From Saccharopolyspora endophytica (GTDB lineage: Bacteria > Actinomycetota > Actinomycetes > Mycobacteriales > Pseudonocardiaceae), in the NCBI RefSeq assembly GCF_018070075.1, contig NZ_JAGPXE010000001.1, forward strand, positions 124,001-188,000: 64,000 nt of DNA, read 5' to 3'. How positions within the stretch are numbered: position 1 is the stretch's first letter; every line of letters starts with the position of its first letter. The translations under genes and the position numbers were made by a program. This document shows positions 37,378-45,714 of this stretch, piece after piece. The notes under the pieces were generated by a model, which saw only the letters and a list, made by a program, of their open reading frames with translations, searched no databases and was not told the DNA's origin.

Positions 37378-38016
37378 TCAGTTCGTCGCTGCTCCGGCCG
37401 CGACGGTGGTGGTCACGGCGAGGATGGCCGTCGTCTCGGCGATCACGTCGCGGACCGCACCGCCGAGCTGCTCGCCCTTGCTGATCTCCTTGAGCCGCTT
37501 GCGCTCGGCCCGGTCCAGGCCCAAGACCACGTACAGCCCGGTGGCGTGCACCAGCGCGGCCAGCAGCGCGAGGCGGTCGTCGAGCTCGATCTCGTTGCGC
37601 GCGGCGCCCCGGACGCGGGCGATGAGCGCGTCCCGCGCGCCCGGGTCGGGGGTGAAGCCGTCGTACTTGATGAGCAGCATCGACTTGCGCTCGCGGCGCA
37701 TCAGACCGCGTTCGGTGAGCGCTTCGGCGTGCTGCTTGCGGGCCGAGGTCCGGCTCTGGATGTAGGTCGTCGCCGGCACCGGCTTGTTCTTGGGCCCGGC
37801 CTTGCGGGCCACCAGCGCGAGGGCGTCGTCGATCCAGCCGGTGCCGCTGGGCTCGGCGTCGAGCACGGTCAGCTTCTTGCTCTCCAACCGGACGCGGTCG
37901 GTCAGCACCAGCTCGCCCAGCTCGGCGGCGCCGGTGTAGTCGGAGGTCGAGTAGTAGGAGCCGTTGGGCTTGTGCAGCAGCAGCACGAACTCCTCGGGCA
38001 GGCTCAGCGCGGTCAT
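37378..38016 (-). CDS. GPP34 (GOLPH3-like) protein
   Basis: The 212-residue protein starts LSLPEEFVLLLHKPNGSYY, the typical opening of the GPP34/GOLPH3 fold, and contains AAELGELVLTDRVRL. Eukaryotic GOLPH3 binds phosphatidylinositol-4-phosphate on Golgi membranes. Bacterial relatives are widespread in actinobacteria with unknown role, so only membrane or lipid association is a fair guess. A C-terminal hydrophobic stretch (TTAILAVTTTVAAGAA) could touch the membrane. The start ATG 38016 lies six bases after CAGACT. The frame upstream of this ATG has no family similarity. Confidence 0.83.
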   Translation of the reverse strand: MTALSLPEEFVLLLHKPNGSYYSTSDYTGAAELGELVLTDRVRLESKKLTVLDAEPSGTGWIDDALALVARKAGPKNKPVPATTYIQSRTSARKQHAEALTERGLMRRERKSMLLIKYDGFTPDPGARDALIARVRGAARNEIELDDRLALLAALVHATGLYVVLGLDRAERKRLKEISKGEQLGGAVRDVIAETTAILAVTTTVAAGAATN

Positions 38017-38474
38017 GCCAGGAGTCTGGCAGCGATCGGGCCGCGGAGGCGGTCCTCGGCGGGAGCTCGTGACGTTTGTCAGTTCAACTCGTGCACTGGT
38101 CTGTTCGGGGGCGGTGTCACCGGGGTGGGGGTTGTCGTATTTGCGCAAGCTGAGACGCGGCCTCCCCAATATCGGTACCGCAATGGTCCGTAACTCGTTA
38201 GTCGGTCCTCCATTAATTCGATGACCTGCGAATTCGGTCCGTCCACAGAAGAACTACCGTGATCTCACGGGAGTTGATCGCTCGCCGCTGTACCGATCCA
38301 CTCCCTGTGGCAGGGCTCACGGACGACGCGGTTTTCGTGCCAGGATGACGAGGAGCGATCCACCGCTCCGCTCGGCCGGCCGGGTGACCCACCAGGTCAA
38401 CGGCAGGTCGTCGGAGCAAGCCGGTCTCCACCGCCACAAGCGGTGGCCGTCGGCGCGACACGAGGAGATCACAC
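38017..38474. other. Gene-free region upstream of the BCKDH operon
   Basis: About 458 bases hold the divergent promoters of the GPP34 gene and the dehydrogenase operon. AATTCG (38215-38220) and CGAATT (38229-38234) form a short inverted repeat, and CGGTCC occurs on both sides of it. That is a possible operator. I see no coding frame. Confidence 0.4.
38023..38028 (-). promoter_or_regulatory. Weak -10 box of the GPP34 gene
   Basis: CAGACT on the minus strand ends six bases before ATG 38016. The first base deviates from TANNNT. It sits inside TGCCAG-ACTC-CTGGCA, a small inverted repeat. Confidence 0.35.
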
Positions 38475-39716
38475 ATGTCCCCCGAGCAATGGACGTCCTC
38501 TTCAGGCAATCCACCCGCGAAGCGCACCGACCTCCCTGCCGCAACCGCAGCCAAGCCCACACGGGAGCAGGTGATCGCCGGTTTGCGCGCGACGAGTGAA
38601 GGTGGGGCTGACCTCGTTCAGCTCCTCACGCCAGAAGGTCAGCGGGTTTCGCACCCGGACTTCGACATCGACATCTCCCCCGAACAGCTGCGCGACCTGT
38701 ACCGCGACATGGTGCTGGTCCGACGCGCCGACCGGGAGGGCAACGCCTTGCAGCGCCAGGGCCAGCTCGGCATCTGGGTGCCGCTGCTGGGCCAGGAGGC
38801 CGCCCAGATCGGGGCGGGCCGGGCGATGAAACCGCAGGACATGGCGTTCCCGAGCTACCGGGAGCACGGTGTGGCCTGGACCCGCGGCATCGACCCCACC
38901 GAGCTGCTGGGCATCTTCCGCGGCACCGACCACGGCAGCTGGGACCCCACGAGCACCGGGTTCCACCTGTACACGATCGTCATCGGCAACCAGTGCCTCA
39001 ACGCCACCGGTTACGCCATGGGCCAGCGCTTCGACGGCAAGGTCGGCGACCCCGACGGGGAAGCCACGATGGTGTTCTTCGGCGACGGCGCCACCAGCCA
39101 GGGCGACGTGCACGAGGCCATGGTGTGGTCGGCCGTCTACGACTCACCGGTCGTCTTCTTCTGCCAGAACAACCAGTGGGCGATCTCCGAGCCCCTGGAG
39201 CGCCAGACCCGAGTACCGCTCTACCAGCGCGCCAGCGGCTACGGCTTCCCCGGCATCCGGGTGGACGGCAACGACGTGCTGGCCAGCCTCGCCGTGTCCC
39301 AGTGGGCGCTGGACGAGTGCCGCAACGGCAACGGCCCGGTGCTCATCGAGGCGTTCACCTACCGGATGGACGCCCACACCACGTCCGACGACCCGACCCG
39401 CTACCGGATGTCCGACGAGCAGGAAGCCTGGAAGCTCAAGGACCCGATCGAGCGACTCCGGGTGCACCTGATCCGCGAGCACGCCGCTGACCAGGACTTC
39501 TTCGACTCCATCGACGCCGAGGCGGACCAGCTGGCCGCGCGGTTCCGCGAGTTCTGCTTCACCATGCCCGAGCCGCCGCCGGAGCGGACGTTCTCGCAGG
39601 TCTACGCCGAGGAGACCCCGCAGATCGCCGCGCAGCGCGAGGACTACCTGCGCTACCTGTCCGGATTCGCCGACGAGGCTGCCAGCGGAAACGCGGTGGC
39701 GGGAGGTGTTCACTGA
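38475..39716 (+). CDS. bkdA: Branched-chain 2-oxoacid dehydrogenase E1 alpha
   Basis: This is the thiamine-diphosphate-binding alpha subunit of a 2-oxoacid dehydrogenase, 413 residues. The ThDP motif GDGATSQGDVHEAM is followed by VFFCQNNQWAIS, and the phosphorylation-loop region (MDAHTTSDDPTRYR) is conserved as in E1 alpha proteins. The PLLGQEAAQIGAGRAM start of the fold places it in the branched-chain or pyruvate class. The operon's organisation (separate alpha and beta, single-lipoyl E2) suggests branched-chain acids, which supply starter units for branched fatty acids. ATG 38475 follows GAGGAGA. The stop TGA overlaps the E1 beta start by one base. Confidence 0.92.
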   Translation: MSPEQWTSSSGNPPAKRTDLPAATAAKPTREQVIAGLRATSEGGADLVQLLTPEGQRVSHPDFDIDISPEQLRDLYRDMVLVRRADREGNALQRQGQLGIWVPLLGQEAAQIGAGRAMKPQDMAFPSYREHGVAWTRGIDPTELLGIFRGTDHGSWDPTSTGFHLYTIVIGNQCLNATGYAMGQRFDGKVGDPDGEATMVFFGDGATSQGDVHEAMVWSAVYDSPVVFFCQNNQWAISEPLERQTRVPLYQRASGYGFPGIRVDGNDVLASLAVSQWALDECRNGNGPVLIEAFTYRMDAHTTSDDPTRYRMSDEQEAWKLKDPIERLRVHLIREHAADQDFFDSIDAEADQLAARFREFCFTMPEPPPERTFSQVYAEETPQIAAQREDYLRYLSGFADEAASGNAVAGGVH

Positions 39717-40732
39717 TGGCCGCGCCCGCTCTCGAACGCCCGACCACCCCGTCGGGGACCCAGACGGTCACCATCGCCAAGGCGCTGAACATGGGTCTGC
39801 GCGCTTCGCTGGAGCGCGACCCGAAGGTGCTGATCATGGGTGAGGACGTCGGCAAGCTCGGCGGCGTCTTCCGCATCACCGACGGCCTGCAGAAGGACTT
39901 CGGCGAGCACCGGGTGCTCGACACCCCGCTGGCCGAGTCCGGGATCATCGGCACCGCGATCGGCCTGGCCATCCGCGGCTACCGGCCGGTGTGCGAGATC
40001 CAGTTCGACGGCTTCATCTTCCCCGGCTTCGACCAGATCATCAGCCAGCTCGCCAAGCTGCACTACCGGAGCCAGGGCAAGGTCAAGGTTCCGATCGTCG
40101 TCCGGGTTCCCTTCGGCGGCGGCATCGGTGCCGTCGAGCACCACTCGGAGTCGCCGGAGTCGCTGTTCGCGCACATCGCCGGCCTCAAGGTGGTGTCCTG
40201 CTCGAACCCGGTGGACGCCTACTGGATGTTGCAGCAGGCCATCGAGTGCGACGACCCGGTGCTGTTCTTCGAGCCCAAGCGGCGCTACTACGAGAAGGCC
40301 GAGCTCGACACCTCCCTCGATCCGCTGCCGCTGCTGAGCTCCCGCGTCGTGCGGCCCGGCTCGGCGGTGACCGTCGCGGCCTACGGCCCGATGGTGCGCA
40401 CCTGCCTGGACGCGGCGACCGCCGCGGCCGAGGACGGCCTGGACCTGGAAGTCGTGGACCTGCGCGCGCTGTCCCCGCTGGACCTGGGGCCGGTGTTCGA
40501 GTCGGTGCGTCGCACCGGCCGGTTGGTGCTGGTCAGCGAGGCGCCGTCGGAGTCGTCGGTGACCTCGGAGATCGCCAGCCGGGTGCAGCAGGAGTGCTTC
40601 TACTCGCTGGAGGCCCCGGTGCTGCGGGCGACCGGGTTCGACACGCCCTACCCGCCGTCGAAGTTGGAGGAGGGCTTCCTGCCCGACCTCGACCGGGTGC
40701 TGGACGTCGTCGACCGTTCGCTGGCGTACTGA
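39716..40732 (+). CDS. bkdB: Branched-chain 2-oxoacid dehydrogenase E1 beta
   Basis: The 338-residue transketolase-like beta subunit has GEDVGKLGGVFRITDGLQ, FDTPLAESGI-like DTPLAESGIIG, and the pyrimidine-binding FPAGFDQI-type segment FPGFDQIISQLAKL. The C-terminal transketolase domain closes with GFDTPYPPSKLEEGFLPD. Together with the alpha subunit it forms the E1 heterotetramer that decarboxylates the 2-oxoacid and reductively acylates the lipoyl group of E2. ATG 39716 shares its A with the preceding stop (TGATG), so it is translationally coupled. E2 follows 13 bases after its stop. Confidence 0.92.
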   Translation: MAAPALERPTTPSGTQTVTIAKALNMGLRASLERDPKVLIMGEDVGKLGGVFRITDGLQKDFGEHRVLDTPLAESGIIGTAIGLAIRGYRPVCEIQFDGFIFPGFDQIISQLAKLHYRSQGKVKVPIVVRVPFGGGIGAVEHHSESPESLFAHIAGLKVVSCSNPVDAYWMLQQAIECDDPVLFFEPKRRYYEKAELDTSLDPLPLLSSRVVRPGSAVTVAAYGPMVRTCLDAATAAAEDGLDLEVVDLRALSPLDLGPVFESVRRTGRLVLVSEAPSESSVTSEIASRVQQECFYSLEAPVLRATGFDTPYPPSKLEEGFLPDLDRVLDVVDRSLAY

Positions 40733-40745
40733 GGGGAGTTCATCG

Positions 40746-42089
40746 ATGGCGCTCAAGAAGTTCCCGCTGCCCGACGTCGGCGAAGGGCTGACCGAGGCGG
40801 AGATCGTCGGCTGGAAGGTGCAGCCGGGCGAGAACGTCACCGTCAACCAGGTGATCGTGGAGATCGAGACGGCCAAGGCGTCGGTGGAGCTGCCCTGCCC
40901 GTGGGCGGGCACGATCCGCGACCTGCTGGTGGAGCCGGGCCAGACCGTCGAGGTCGGCACGCCGATCATCAGCATCGAGATGGCCGGTGCGGACCCCGAA
41001 CCGGAACCCGAGCCGGACGAGAGCTCGGGCAAGATCGGCGAGGAGTCCAACGGCCGGATCGCCACGCTGGTCGGCTACGGTCCGCGGACCTCGGCGGCCA
41101 AGCGGCGTCCGCGCAAGGACCGGGACGCGGCCATCAACGGCACGCCGACCAACGGCACCGCGACCGCCACCGCTGTCGCACCGCCAGAACCGGAGAAACC
41201 GCAGGTCGAAGAGGTCGGCGGATTCGTGCCGCTGGCCAAGCCGCCGGTCCGCAAGCTCGCCAAGGACCTCGGCGTCGACCTGCGCTCGCTGGCCGGGTCC
41301 GGCTCGGGTGGCGTGATCACCCGCGAGGACGTCCAGTCCGCGGCGGCTCCGACCGCTGCTCCGGCCAAGCCGGTCGCCACCGCGTCCGGTGACCGCGAGC
41401 GGCGGGTGCCGATCAAGGGCGTCCGCAAGGCGACCGCGCAGGCGATGGTGGACAGCGCGTTCACCGCTCCGCACGTCACCGAGTTCCTGACCGTCGACGT
41501 CACGCCGATGATGGAGCTGCGCGAGCAGCTCAAGTCGGACCCGGCGTTCCGCGGTGTGAAGATCACGCCGCTGGCGTTCGCGGCCAAGGCCATGTGCCTG
41601 GCGGCCCGCCGGACACCGGACGTCAACGCGACCTGGGACGAGGCGGCGGGCGAGATCGTCTACAAGGACTACGTGCACCTCGGGGTCGCGGCGGCCACGC
41701 CTCGCGGACTGGTCGTGCCCAAGGTCCGCGACGCCGACCGGATGTCGCTGCGCGAGCTCGGCGAAGCCCTGGAGCAGCTGACCAACACCGCTCGGGAGGG
41801 CAAGACGACCCCGGCGGACATGCTCGGCGGCACGATCACCATCACCAACGTCGGCGTCTTCGGCGTCGACACCGGCACGCCGATCATCAACCCCGGTGAG
41901 TCCGCGATCTTCGCGTTCGGCGCGATCCGCGACATGCCGTGGGTGGTCGACGGTCAGGTGGCGCCGCGCAAGGTGTGCCAGCTGGCGCTGAGCTTCGACC
42001 ACCGCGTGGTCGACGGTCAGCAGGGCTCCCAGTACCTCGCCGACGTGGGCGCGCTGCTGGCGAACCCGAGCATGGCGTTCACCTACTGA
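40746..42089 (+). CDS. bkdC: 2-oxoacid dehydrogenase E2, dihydrolipoyl acyltransferase
   Basis: The 447-residue protein has one lipoyl domain with the modified Lys44 in ETAKA, and an alanine/glutamate-rich linker. A peripheral subunit-binding domain is visible as VRKLAKDLGVDLRSLAG. The catalytic domain has the active-site His419 in DHRVVDG (418-424). It transfers the acyl group from lipoate to CoA and forms the core of the complex. The E3 lipoamide dehydrogenase is not in the window and is probably encoded elsewhere. RBS GGGGAG precedes ATG 40746, 14 bases after E1 beta. A GC-rich hairpin separates it from the convergent PPOX-like gene. Confidence 0.93.
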   Translation: MALKKFPLPDVGEGLTEAEIVGWKVQPGENVTVNQVIVEIETAKASVELPCPWAGTIRDLLVEPGQTVEVGTPIISIEMAGADPEPEPEPDESSGKIGEESNGRIATLVGYGPRTSAAKRRPRKDRDAAINGTPTNGTATATAVAPPEPEKPQVEEVGGFVPLAKPPVRKLAKDLGVDLRSLAGSGSGGVITREDVQSAAAPTAAPAKPVATASGDRERRVPIKGVRKATAQAMVDSAFTAPHVTEFLTVDVTPMMELREQLKSDPAFRGVKITPLAFAAKAMCLAARRTPDVNATWDEAAGEIVYKDYVHLGVAAATPRGLVVPKVRDADRMSLRELGEALEQLTNTAREGKTTPADMLGGTITITNVGVFGVDTGTPIINPGESAIFAFGAIRDMPWVVDGQVAPRKVCQLALSFDHRVVDGQQGSQYLADVGALLANPSMAFTY

Positions 42090-42099
42090 TGAGCCGCTG

Positions 42100-42132
42100 A
42101 GGGGCGTTCCCGGGTGAGCCCGGGGCGCCCCT
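42100..42132. terminator. Hairpin between E2 and PPOX-like gene
   Basis: AGGGGCG (42100-42106) pairs with CGCCCCT (42126-42132), with an inner CCCGGG stem and a TGAG loop. It overlaps the convergent gene's last codon. Confidence 0.6.
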
Positions 42133-42602
42133 CACGTGCGCTTGAAGACCCGAACGCCCCGGTCGGGCGTCCACGAGGTGATCACCAGGTGGGTCTGGTC
42201 GTCGGCGACCTTCGTGGTGACGACCTCGGTGATCGCGCAGCGGAAGAGGTGGGCGTCGGTCTGCGGAGGCTGGACCTCGGCCACCCACGCGGCCTGCTCG
42301 TCGCCGGTGACCTCGACGGCCACGCCGGAGATCTTGACGTCCGGTTCGGACAGCGTCCCGTCGCCGGGGTTGGCGTGGAGCGCGAAGCGCCCGTCGCGCT
42401 GCAGGTCGCGGGCCTTGCGGGCGCCGGGCATCGACCCGAACATCAGGTCTCCCCCGTACCAGCCGGCCTCCGTGCCGCTCACGCGCGGCGAGCCGTCCTC
42501 GCGCAGCGTCGCCAGCACGTGGTGCCGCATCGACTCCAGCCGAGCTCTCGCGGCCGAGGCCAGCTCAGGTGCCTGTTCAGCGAACTCCTGCCATCCGGTC
42601 AT
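42132..42602 (-). CDS. Pyridoxamine 5'-phosphate oxidase-like flavoprotein
   Basis: The 156-residue protein has the FMN/F420-binding split beta-barrel start of the PNPOx-like group: LESMRHHVLATLREDGSPRVSG and the GDLMFGSMPG turn. Proteins of this size in actinobacteria often bind F420 or FMN and reduce various substrates. The specific role is unknown. It lacks the C-terminal region of true PdxH, so vitamin B6 synthesis is unlikely. ATG 42602 lies seven bases after CACCCT on the minus strand, a weak -10 candidate. It converges on the bkd operon. The gene behind it on the same strand has its own ribosome-binding site. Confidence 0.8.
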   Translation of the reverse strand: MTGWQEFAEQAPELASAARARLESMRHHVLATLREDGSPRVSGTEAGWYGGDLMFGSMPGARKARDLQRDGRFALHANPGDGTLSEPDVKISGVAVEVTGDEQAAWVAEVQPPQTDAHLFRCAITEVVTTKVADDQTHLVITSWTPDRGVRVFKRT

Positions 42603-42703
42603 GCCGACCAGGGTGGCAGGCGACACCGACAGAGCCGGGGCAGACGAACGGCCCGCTCCCGCCATCCCCCCGGATGCGGTGCGGGCCGTTCAGCCAAGTC
42701 TGG

Positions 42704-42988
42704 TCAGTTCCCCTTGCGACGGCGTCCGCCGCGGCGGGATCCGGAGTTGCCGGAGCTCGAAGATCCGGAACCGGAGGCGGAGCCTGCCGACACGGCGACG
42801 GGTTCTCCCGCCTCCGCCGAGGTCTCCTGCTCGGGCTCCTGGGACTTCTGCTCGTCGTACTCGCGGAGAAAGTCGAACGCGTGCTTGTCGAAGTCGTGGA
42901 TGTCGATCTCCGGCAGTTCGCCGAGCTCGTTGTTGAGCTGCTTGAAGATCGGCGTCTCCACCTCAGGGGTCGTCGTCAACTTCTTCAC
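42704..42988 (-). CDS. Small conserved acidic protein
   Basis: The 94-residue protein starts at GTG 42988, after GGGAGGG. It has a structured-looking first half with LTTTPEVETPIFKQLNNELG and an acidic DIHDFDKHAFDFLREYDEQK. A disordered tail of serine, glycine and finally arginine/lysine follows (ending RRGGRRRKGN). I do not recognise a named family, though it has the look of a conserved actinobacterial hypothetical. A longer N-terminal version is open upstream but lacks a good start and is basic and disordered. It lies 101 bases upstream of the PPOX-like gene, on the same strand. Confidence 0.6.
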   Translation of the reverse strand: MKKLTTTPEVETPIFKQLNNELGELPEIDIHDFDKHAFDFLREYDEQKSQEPEQETSAEAGEPVAVSAGSASGSGSSSSGNSGSRRGGRRRKGN

Positions 42989-43111
42989 CGCTTCGCCCTC
43001 CCGTTCGTCATCGAAGCGTTGGCCGAGCCGAGCTCTCCCCGCGGAGCCCGTTCGATGAGCGTGGGGCCTCGCGGCCCTTCGCTCACCGGTGGGACGCGTG
43101 CCGCCGCTCAT

Positions 43112-43460
43112 CCTGACGCGGCGGCACGCGGTTCACCCAATCGGATCAGTGCCTTGCACCTGCCCACGCACATGGTGCAACAGCGATCACGATCCGGCCG
43201 GATGAATCGATCTCACACATCCGCCAGGCCGCATACTGCCCTCTACGTCGTCAACATCGGTACCCGTTGTGCAATTCCGCACCGTGTCATATGCCACTGA
43301 CCTGCGGTTAACCTGGAGATCAAGTTGATCTGCTAGAGGGCCGAGACCGGGAAAACGCGAACGGACCGGCTCCACTTGGGGGTGGGGAGCGCGGTCCGTC
43401 CGCTTGGTGCCGGGTCGCCGTGGGGGGCTTTTCCGCCGACCCGGTGTCCGAGGGGGAGGT
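43112..43460. other. Gene-free region with hairpin
   Basis: About 349 bases without a gene. It includes the inverted TTGCACC / GGTGCAA pair near 43154-43180 and a terminator-like hairpin at 43361. Confidence 0.5.
43361..43399 (-). terminator. Hairpin downstream of the SCP2 gene
   Basis: ACGGACCG and CTCC (43361-43373) pair with GGAG and CGGTCCGT (43386-43399), with a small internal loop, about 60 bases past the SCP2 stop on the minus strand. Confidence 0.5.
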
Positions 43461-44015
43461 TCACGCCTTCGGTATCTGGAAGAGCTTGGGCAGGTTGACG
43501 GCGAACCCGATGTCGCCGGCGAGCCTGACCCGCCGCGCCATGACGAGCTTCGGGGCGGTGGTGTTGCCGGAGGTCAGCTGCAGGAAGTCCAGCGGGACCA
43601 CGGTGATGGTGACCGTCGCGGAGTCGTGCTGGGAGCCCTTGGTGACCTGGCAGCGGCCGTCGGTCAGCGCGCACTCGTAGTGCAGCAGGTCGTCGCCCTT
43701 GCCGATCCGCCAGTTGACCACCGCGTGCCCGCGCTTGGCGTGTTCGGGCCGGTAGTGCTCGCTCATGCGCCGGAAGATCTCGTCGATGATGCCCTCGCGC
43801 AGCTCGGGCCGGGCGAGCACGGCGTTGAGCTGGTCGTCCGAGGCGCGCGAGATCAACCGCGCGAACTGGTCGGGGGTCAGTTCGCTGAGGTCGAGCCCGT
43901 TCTCGGAGGCGGGTTCGGAGGTGGCGCGCAGCAGCTCGACCAGCTCGGCCTTGTCGATCTCACGCGGGTCGACGTCGGCGAGGGTCGCGATGGGGTCCGA
44001 CGGGGATTGCGGCAT
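43461..44015 (-). CDS. SCP2 sterol-binding domain protein
   Basis: The 184-residue protein ends in an SCP2-like lipid-binding domain: VNWRIGKGDDLLHYECAL, then CQVTKGS, VPLDFLQLTSG, RVRLAGDIGFAVNLPKLFQI. An acidic N-terminal helical part precedes it (ATLADVDPREIDKAELVELL). Such domains bind sterols, fatty acyl-CoA or isoprenoids. In actinobacteria they often accompany lipid catabolism genes, and the neighbours (TetR, MaoC, FabG4, thiolase) fit. ATG 44015 follows GGAGG by about nine bases. It is divergent from the TetR gene and shares the two operator candidates between them. Confidence 0.88.
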   Translation of the reverse strand: MPQSPSDPIATLADVDPREIDKAELVELLRATSEPASENGLDLSELTPDQFARLISRASDDQLNAVLARPELREGIIDEIFRRMSEHYRPEHAKRGHAVVNWRIGKGDDLLHYECALTDGRCQVTKGSQHDSATVTITVVPLDFLQLTSGNTTAPKLVMARRVRLAGDIGFAVNLPKLFQIPKA

Positions 44016-44034
44016 CGCTGCCCACCTCCATTAC

Positions 44035-44048
44035 CTACCGGAGAGTAA
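44035..44048. promoter_or_regulatory. Candidate TetR operator A
   Basis: CTACCGGAGAGTAA at 44035-44048 lies within TTAC(N10)GTAA, an 18-base imperfect palindrome starting at 44031. It sits between the divergent SCP2 and TetR genes and resembles sites B (44051) and C (47118) in its outer bases. Confidence 0.4.
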
Positions 44049-44050
44049 GA

Positions 44051-44064
44051 CTACGCACGAGTAG
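44051..44064. promoter_or_regulatory. Candidate TetR operator B
   Basis: CTACGCACGAGTAG differs at only two positions from site C (CTACCCGCGAGTAG) in front of the thiolase gene. Its halves are partly palindromic (CTAC...GTAG). Confidence 0.6.
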
Positions 44065-44134
44065 GTTGGCGGGCAAGGCACCAGAATTGAGTCGCTCCAC
44101 TAACCTGAGGCGGATTACCAGGGTATGAGGTGAG

Positions 44135-44812
44135 ATGGAAGATCATCGGGACAGCGAGCGCCCGCGTTCCCGGCGTTTGCCGAGGGCTGTTCGTGAGCGG
44201 CAGATCCTCGACGCCGCCGTGGAGGTGTTCGCCAAGCACGGTTTCCACAACGCGTCGATGGACGAGATCGCCGAGACCGCGAGCATCTCGAAACCGATGC
44301 TCTACGCCTACCTCGGGGCCAAGGACGAGCTGTTCGTCGCCTGCGTCCGCCGCGAGGCCGCGAAGCTGGTCGAAGCCATCGGCGCCGACATCGGGACCGG
44401 CCTGACCCCGGCCGACCAGCTCTGGCACCGCCTGCACATGTTCTTCGAGTACGTGCACGTCAACAAGGCGGGCTGGCAGCTGCTGCACCGCCAGGGAGAC
44501 GTGCCCGGCGAGCCCTACGTCCAGGAGCTCTCCGAGTGGCGGGAGCGCGCCACCGAGCTGATCGCGGCGCTGCTCGCCGAGGCCACCACCGACCAGCCGC
44601 AGCCGATGCAGCCCGAGCAGACCGAACCGTTCGCCGCGGCCCTGGTCGGCGCGGGCGAAGCGCTCGTCGAGTGGTGGTTCCAGCACCCCGAGTTCACCGC
44701 CGAGGGCATGGCCATGCGCCTGATGAACATGCTCTGGCTCGGCTTCGGCGAGCTCGTCGAAGGCCGCTCCTGGTTCCCGGCCTCCCAGACCGAGCACCCC
44801 ACCGGTTCCTGA
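44135..44812 (+). CDS. TetR family regulator of the fatty-acid cluster
   Basis: This 225-residue protein has a strong N-terminal helix-turn-helix: ILDAAVEVFAKHGFHNASMD, then IAETASISKPMLYAYLGAKD. The C-terminal ligand domain is of the long TetR type. It occupies the same place relative to MaoC, FabG4 and thiolase genes as Rv0238 relative to Rv0241c-Rv0243 in mycobacteria, so it is probably the local repressor. Repeated CTACnCrCGAGTAG-like sites in front of this gene and in front of the thiolase gene support this. The ligand, likely an acyl-CoA, is unknown. ATG 44135 follows GAGGTGAG. Confidence 0.88.
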   Translation: MEDHRDSERPRSRRLPRAVRERQILDAAVEVFAKHGFHNASMDEIAETASISKPMLYAYLGAKDELFVACVRREAAKLVEAIGADIGTGLTPADQLWHRLHMFFEYVHVNKAGWQLLHRQGDVPGEPYVQELSEWRERATELIAALLAEATTDQPQPMQPEQTEPFAAALVGAGEALVEWWFQHPEFTAEGMAMRLMNMLWLGFGELVEGRSWFPASQTEHPTGS

Positions 44813-44814
44813 CC

Positions 44815-44856
44815 ACCGCACCCCCGCGACGGCGTGGTTCGTCGCGGGGGTGCGGT
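44815..44856. terminator. Bidirectional terminator, tetR / maoC
   Basis: Sixteen perfect pairs (44815-44830 with 44841-44856) around a ten-base loop, directly after the TetR stop and before the convergent MaoC stop. Confidence 0.85.
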
Positions 44857-44863
44857 CGCCGGT

Positions 44864-45700
44864 TCAGCTCGTGATCGAGCCCGTGAGGTGCGGCTTCCCG
44901 GAGCGGGAGTGCAGGGCGAAGTCCCACCCGGAGCCCGTGGGGCGCATCGTGAAGTCGGCCTTCGACGGGAGCAGCAGGGGCTTGGCGAAGTCGACGTCCA
45001 CCGTGAACGCCCCTGGGATCCGGCCCTCCAGCGCCGCCAGGCAGCGGGCCTTGGACCACATGCCGTGCGCGATCGCCTTCGGGAAGCCGAAGACCTTCGC
45101 GGTCAGCGGGTGCAGGTGGATCGGGTTGCGGTCGCCGGACACCGCCGCGTACTCGCGGCCGATGTCGGCGGGCACCCGCCACGTGCCCGAGGCCGCGCCC
45201 GGCTCGATCTCCCGGCGCCGCTGCTGCGGGGCGTTCTCGTCCCGCTTGCCCACCCGCAGGTAGGTGCTGGTCTCCCGCCACACGACCTCGTCGTCGACGC
45301 TGGTCTCGGTGACCACGTCGAACTGCTTGCCCTTCGGGTGCGGGCGCAGGTCGGCGACGCGGACCTTCTGCGTCAGCTCGTCGGTCACCAGCAGCGGCCG
45401 GTCCTGCTGGATCCGGTTGGCCACGTGGACCAGGCCGACCAGCGGGAACGGGAAGCCCTTGTCGGTCATCAGCTGCACCGACGCCGGGAACGACAGGATG
45501 TGCGGGTAGGTGATCGGCAGCTCGTCGCGCAGCCGGAATCCGCAGACCCGGTTGTAGTCGGCGAGGTGCGCGGGATCGATGGTGATCCCGCGCCGCACGT
45601 ACTCGGTGTCGGGCAGCTCGCCGCCCCGGCGGGTCGGGCCCGTCGCGGCGGCCTTGAGGTACAGCGACCCCAGGTTCGGAGCGGTGGAAAGTTCCGGCAT
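44864..45700 (-). CDS. MaoC-type (R)-3-hydroxyacyl dehydratase (HtdX-like)
   Basis: The 278-residue double-hotdog protein has an N-terminal pseudo-hotdog with LPITYPHILSFPASVQLM. The catalytic hotdog carries the Asp/His pair in GDRNPIHLHP and the following GFPKAIAHGMWSKA. It hydrates or dehydrates (R)-3-hydroxyacyl-CoA or -ACP. By context it is the counterpart of HtdX (Rv0241c), which works with FabG4 in fatty-acid elongation or breakdown. ATG 45700 follows GGAGAGG, 14 bases after the FabG4-type gene, so the two are an operon. The C-terminal tail is basic. It ends at the terminator shared with the TetR gene. Confidence 0.9.
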   Translation of the reverse strand: MPELSTAPNLGSLYLKAAATGPTRRGGELPDTEYVRRGITIDPAHLADYNRVCGFRLRDELPITYPHILSFPASVQLMTDKGFPFPLVGLVHVANRIQQDRPLLVTDELTQKVRVADLRPHPKGKQFDVVTETSVDDEVVWRETSTYLRVGKRDENAPQQRRREIEPGAASGTWRVPADIGREYAAVSGDRNPIHLHPLTAKVFGFPKAIAHGMWSKARCLAALEGRIPGAFTVDVDFAKPLLLPSKADFTMRPTGSGWDFALHSRSGKPHLTGSITS

Positions 45701-45714
45701 GTCCTCTCCAGACC